8,742 nt of DNA, from NCBI GenBank assembly GCA_036499545.1, contig DASYDR010000106.1, positions 1 through 8,742 of the forward strand, in the 5' to 3' direction. A program made the position numbers and the translations under genes. Position 1 is the stretch's first letter, and each line of letters begins with the position of its first letter. This document shows positions 6,429 through 8,742 of this stretch, piece by piece. Under the pieces are notes generated by a model. That model worked only from the letters and a program-made list of their open reading frames with translations, did no database searches and was not told the origin of the DNA. Origin of the DNA: Plastoroseomonas sp036499545. GTDB lineage: Bacteria > Pseudomonadota > Alphaproteobacteria > Acetobacterales > Acetobacteraceae.

Positions 6429-7379
6429 CCACAGGCGCTGATCGTGGCCGGCCCGACCACCTCCGGCAAATCCGCCCTGGCTCTGGCGGTGGCGGAGCGC
6501 CTCGGCGGCACGGTGATCAATGCCGACAGCATGCAGGTCTATGCCGGGCTCGCCGTCATCACCGCGCGGCCGACCCCGGCGGAGGAAGCCCAGGCGCCGC
6601 ATCGCCTCTATGGCGTGCGCGACCCGGCCGAGGCGGCCTCCGTCGCCTGGTGGCGGGAGGTGGCGCTGGCGGCGATGGCCGAAGCGCGGGCGGCGGGCCG
6701 GCTGCCGATCCTCTGCGGCGGCACCGGCCTCTATTTCAAGGCGCTGACCGAAGGCATCGCGACCATCCCGCCAATCCCGGAGGCGGCACGCGTGGAGGCG
6801 CGGGCGCTGCTGGCGGCCGTCGGCCCGGCCGCGCTGCATGCGCGGCTCGCCGCGGTGGATCCGGCCAGCGCCGCGCGGCTGCGGCCATCCGACAGCCAGC
6901 GCCTGGCCCGCGCCTTCGAAGTGTGGCGCGGCACCGGCCGCGGCATCGCCGCCTGGCAGGCGGCGGGCGGGGGCGAGCCCGCGCCCTGGCGCTTCGCCGC
7001 CGTGCTGCTGGATCCGCCGCGCGATGCGCTGCGCACCGCCATCGCCGCCCGCTGGCGGGCGATGCTGGACCAGGGGGCATTGGCGGAGGTCGCGGCGCTG
7101 GCGGCGCGCGGCCTCGATCCCGCGCTGCCGGCGATGCGTGCGCATGGGGTGCCGGAACTCGCCGCGCATCTGGCCGGCCGCCTGACCCTGGACGCGGCCA
7201 GCGCCCGGGCCATTCTCAATACCGGGCAATACACCAAGCGCCAGGCAACCTGGTTCCGGCACCAGGACATGGCCGCCGGCAATCGGACGCATAGGATCAA
7301 TGCGCGATTTGCGGGTCTGACGCAATTTTCGGAAAGCGAACGAGGAGATTTCTTGGCATTTCTGAAAATGCTGCGTTGA
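6414..7379 (+). CDS. miaA: tRNA dimethylallyltransferase (i6A37 synthase)
   Basis: MiaA transfers a dimethylallyl group from DMAPP to N6 of A37 in tRNAs that read UNN codons, stabilising codon-anticodon pairing. Counting from the ATG at 6417, the P-loop-like GPTTSGKS is at 12-19, the catalytic/tRNA-contact INADSMQVY at 34-42, GGTGLYFKAL at 101-110, the SDSQRLARAFEV helix in the middle, and QYTKRQATWFRHQ near the C-terminus. All are standard MiaA blocks. The length of 320-321 residues is normal. Two adjacent ATGs (6414 and 6417) are possible starts; the first is given here. A TTG at 6396 in the same frame would add six residues and is unlikely. No Shine-Dalgarno is visible. The protein is cytosolic. 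The gene lies 70 bp upstream of ilvB on the same strand and diverges from serB. Confidence 0.96.
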   Translation: MMTDQPQALIVAGPTTSGKSALALAVAERLGGTVINADSMQVYAGLAVITARPTPAEEAQAPHRLYGVRDPAEAASVAWWREVALAAMAEARAAGRLPILCGGTGLYFKALTEGIATIPPIPEAARVEARALLAAVGPAALHARLAAVDPASAARLRPSDSQRLARAFEVWRGTGRGIAAWQAAGGGEPAPWRFAAVLLDPPRDALRTAIAARWRAMLDQGALAEVAALAARGLDPALPAMRAHGVPELAAHLAGRLTLDAASARAILNTGQYTKRQATWFRHQDMAAGNRTHRINARFAGLTQFSESERGDFLAFLKMLR

Positions 7380-7404
7380 CGCGGCGCAGCGTGAGGTCTA
7401 AGGC
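7376..7404 (+). promoter_or_regulatory. Candidate ilvB promoter overlapping the end of miaA
   Basis: TTGACG (7376-7381) is a five-of-six match to the -35 consensus and overlaps the miaA stop codon. A weaker -10-like TAAGGC (7399-7404) or CTAAGG (7398-7403) follows after a 16-17 bp spacer. Transcription would begin near 7410, so the RNA would start with, or just before, the 7410-7430 stem-loop. The -10 is poor by the E. coli standard but acceptable for a GC-rich alphaproteobacterium. Read-through from miaA is the alternative. Confidence 0.42.
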
Positions 7405-7409
7405 TGCGC
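7384..7409 (+). other. Stem-loop I in the miaA-ilvB gap
   Basis: GCGCAGC (7384-7390) pairs perfectly with GCTGCGC (7403-7409) around a 12-nt loop. It ends exactly where stem-loop II begins. No T-run follows, so it does not look like an intrinsic terminator. It overlaps the candidate -10 and may simply reflect GC-rich promoter DNA. Confidence 0.4.
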
Positions 7410-7430
7410 GCCTTCCCCCACCCGGAAGGC
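7410..7430 (+). other. Stem-loop II in the ilvB leader
   Basis: GCCTTCC (7410-7416) pairs perfectly with GGAAGGC (7424-7430) around the 7-nt loop CCCACCC. It ends 3 nt before the ilvB Shine-Dalgarno GAGGA (7434-7438), which is 11 nt from the ATG. If transcription starts near 7410, this hairpin would form the very 5' end of the ilvB mRNA, where it could stabilise the RNA or limit ribosome access. No leader peptide rich in Val/Leu/Ile codons is visible, so classical attenuation is not supported. Confidence 0.5.
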
Positions 7431-7449
7431 ATTGAGGAAAACCCACGCC

Positions 7450-8742
7450 ATGTCCGCCACCGAGCTCCCGAAGCCCGCCGACGCCGCAGCCCTGACGGGC
7501 GCGGAGGTCGTCCTCCGCGCGCTGAAGGACCAGGGGGTCGAGGTTATCTTCGGCTATCCGGGCGGCGCGGTATTGCCCATCTATGATGCGCTGTTCCAGC
7601 AGAACGCCATCCGTCACATCCTGGTGCGCCACGAACAGGCGGCGGTGCATGCCGCCGAGGGCTATGCCCGGTCCACCGGCCGCGTCGGCTGCGTGCTGGT
7701 GACCTCCGGCCCCGGCGCCACCAATGCGGTCACCGGCCTGGTGGATGCGCTGATGGACAGCATCCCGGTCGTCTGCCTGACTGGCCAGGTGCCGACCCAC
7801 CTGATCGGCAACGACGCCTTCCAGGAAGCCGATACCACCGGCATCACCCGGCCCGCGACCAAGCACAACTACCTGGTCAAGCGCAGCGAGGATCTCGCCC
7901 GCGTGGTGCATGAGGCCTTCTATGTCGCGAAGTCCGGCCGTCCCGGCCCGGTGGTCATCGACCTGCCGAAGGACATCCTGATCAACAAGGCGCCCTATAC
8001 CGAGGCCCCGACCGAGGCGCATCGCAGCTATCGCCCGGTGACGGAACCCGATGCCGGCGCGATCCGCCGGGCGGTGGCGCTGCTGAAGGGCGCCAAGCGG
8101 CCGGTGATCTATGCCGGCGGCGGCGTCATCAATGCCGGGCCGGAGGCGTCGCGCCTGCTGCGCGACTTCGCCAAGCTGACCAGCTTCCCGGTCACCAACA
8201 CGCTGATGGGCCTCGGCACCTTCCCGGCCGATGACCCGCAATTCCTCGGCATGCTCGGCATGCACGGCACCTACGAGGCGAACCTCGTGATGCATGGCTG
8301 CGATGTCATGCTGAACATCGGCGCCCGCTTCGACGACCGCGTGACCGGCAAGCTCAGCCATTTCGCGCCGCATGCGAAGAAGATCCACGCCGATATCGAC
8401 CCGTCCTCGATCAACAAGAACGTCAAGGTCGACGTGCCGATCGTGGGCGATGCCGGCGCCGTGCTGGCGGCGCTGCTCGCCTGCTGGCAGGCGGACGAGG
8501 CGCCGCAGGACAAGGCGGCCATCACCGAATGGTGGCGGCAGATCGACCTCTGGCGGACCAAGGACTGCCTGCGCTACCGCCAGGACAGCAAGATCATCAA
8601 GCCGCAGCACGCGGTGAAGCGCCTCTATGAGATCACGCGCGAGACGCTGAGCGCGGCAAAACTCGACGTGAAGATCGTCGGCGACGAGACGCTCGATCGC
8701 TACCTGCCCGGCCAATGGCCAGCGCGTGTCACTGTGGGGAAG
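7450..8742 (+). CDS. ilvB: Acetolactate synthase large (catalytic) subunit, 3' end outside the window
   Basis: A ThDP- and FAD-dependent enzyme that condenses two pyruvates (or pyruvate with 2-oxobutyrate) in the first common step of valine, leucine and isoleucine synthesis. The frame is open from ATG 7450 to the last base (431 codons, no stop). The N-terminal ThDP-binding domain shows IFGYPGGAVLPIYDAL (33-48), the catalytic glutamate Glu62 in VRHEQAAVHAAEGYAR (59-74), TSGPGATNAVTG (85-96), and QEADTTGITRP with KHNYLVK (125-144). The FAD-binding domain contains YAGGGVI (221-227), LGMLGMHGTYEAN (266-278) and IGARFDDRVTGKL (290-302). The Shine-Dalgarno GAGGA lies 11 nt upstream. Homology is convincing through KIIKPQHAVKRLYEITRE (381-398). 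After that, residues about 399-431 do not show the expected TTEVGQHQMW-type segment (see the separate entry), so the C-terminal ThDP domain is absent or interrupted as far as can be seen. The regulatory subunit gene ilvN would be expected downstream. Confidence 0.93.
   Translation, partial: MSATELPKPADAAALTGAEVVLRALKDQGVEVIFGYPGGAVLPIYDALFQQNAIRHILVRHEQAAVHAAEGYARSTGRVGCVLVTSGPGATNAVTGLVDALMDSIPVVCLTGQVPTHLIGNDAFQEADTTGITRPATKHNYLVKRSEDLARVVHEAFYVAKSGRPGPVVIDLPKDILINKAPYTEAPTEAHRSYRPVTEPDAGAIRRAVALLKGAKRPVIYAGGGVINAGPEASRLLRDFAKLTSFPVTNTLMGLGTFPADDPQFLGMLGMHGTYEANLVMHGCDVMLNIGARFDDRVTGKLSHFAPHAKKIHADIDPSSINKNVKVDVPIVGDAGAVLAALLACWQADEAPQDKAAITEWWRQIDLWRTKDCLRYRQDSKIIKPQHAVKRLYEITRETLSAAKLDVKIVGDETLDRYLPGQWPARVTVGK
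8644..8742 (+). other. Terminal stretch of the ilvB frame not matching acetolactate synthase
   Basis: The in-frame translation runs through LDVKIVGDETLDRYLPG (405-421) and ends in QWPARVTVGK (422-431). After the conserved KPQ...LYEIT segment, acetolactate synthases continue within a few residues into a nearly invariant TTEVGQHQMWAAQ-like strand and then SGGLGTMGYGLPAA. None of this is visible in any of the three forward frames here. The frame remains open, but the sequence is not one I can assign. It could be an insertion, a mobile-element or rearrangement junction near 8644-8670, a misassembly at a contig edge, or an unusual lineage-specific loop. Confidence 0.5.

Noticed and set aside
5651..7294. 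547-codon plus-strand frame spanning serB and miaA
   Set aside because: It runs antisense to serB and then out of frame through miaA. Both of those have complete catalytic motif sets, and this product turns into Arg/Gly/Ala repeats.
7297..8715. 472-codon open frame on the minus strand opposite ilvB and its leader
   Set aside because: It lies antisense to an unmistakable acetolactate synthase frame. Its translation is His/Arg/Asp/Gly-rich with no domain, which is typical of the antisense frame of GC-rich coding DNA.
1..8742. CRISPR arrays, tRNA or rRNA genes, insertion-sequence ends or tandem repeats
   Set aside because: I found no regularly spaced repeats, no tRNA-like cloverleaf or TTCGA arm, no rRNA signature and no transposase frame. 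The intergenic gaps are all shorter than 140 bp.

Overview
The window is GC-rich bacterial DNA (roughly 70% GC by eye, strong G/C third-position bias) packed with genes on both strands. The gene set and the divergent serB / miaA-ilvB arrangement suggest an alphaproteobacterium, most likely Rhodospirillales/Acetobacteraceae-like. That placement is inferred from gene content and composition, not from a marker gene. No rRNA, tRNA, CRISPR array, insertion sequence or phage gene is visible. The first and last genes are cut by the window edges.

Layout from left to right. (1) 1-1299 (+): 3' part of otsA, trehalose-6-phosphate synthase. (2) 1305-1969 (-): a FitAB/VapBC-type toxin-antitoxin pair, convergent with otsA across 5 bp. 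It is preceded at 1978-2018 by a large inverted repeat (15 of 16 bp matched) that resembles a FitAB operator. (3) 2046-5363 (-): a three-gene unit read in the order hypothetical protein, Tat-exported imelysin, DUF1111 di-heme protein. The last two genes overlap by 1 bp. The only free promoter region of this unit (5364-5496) carries a 17-bp palindrome, TTGCGAGTGCTTCGCAA, resembling a Fur-type box. This suggests an iron-responsive periplasmic system. (4) 5497-6390 (-): serB, phosphoserine phosphatase. (5) 6414-7379 (+): miaA, tRNA dimethylallyltransferase. It diverges from serB with only 23 bp between start codons and no Shine-Dalgarno on either side. (6) 7450-8742 (+): 5' part of ilvB, acetolactate synthase large subunit, preceded by a candidate promoter and two abutting stem-loops.

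Functionally, serB, miaA and ilvB are housekeeping genes (serine synthesis, tRNA modification, branched-chain amino acid synthesis) and otsA serves osmoprotection. The accessory part is the toxin-antitoxin pair and the putative iron-regulated imelysin/DUF1111 unit with its unrecognised first gene. The most puzzling sequence is the last ~100 bp. The ilvB frame stays open there, but the protein leaves the acetolactate synthase consensus just where the conserved TTEVGQHQMW-type segment should begin. That points to an insertion, a rearrangement or an assembly-edge artefact.
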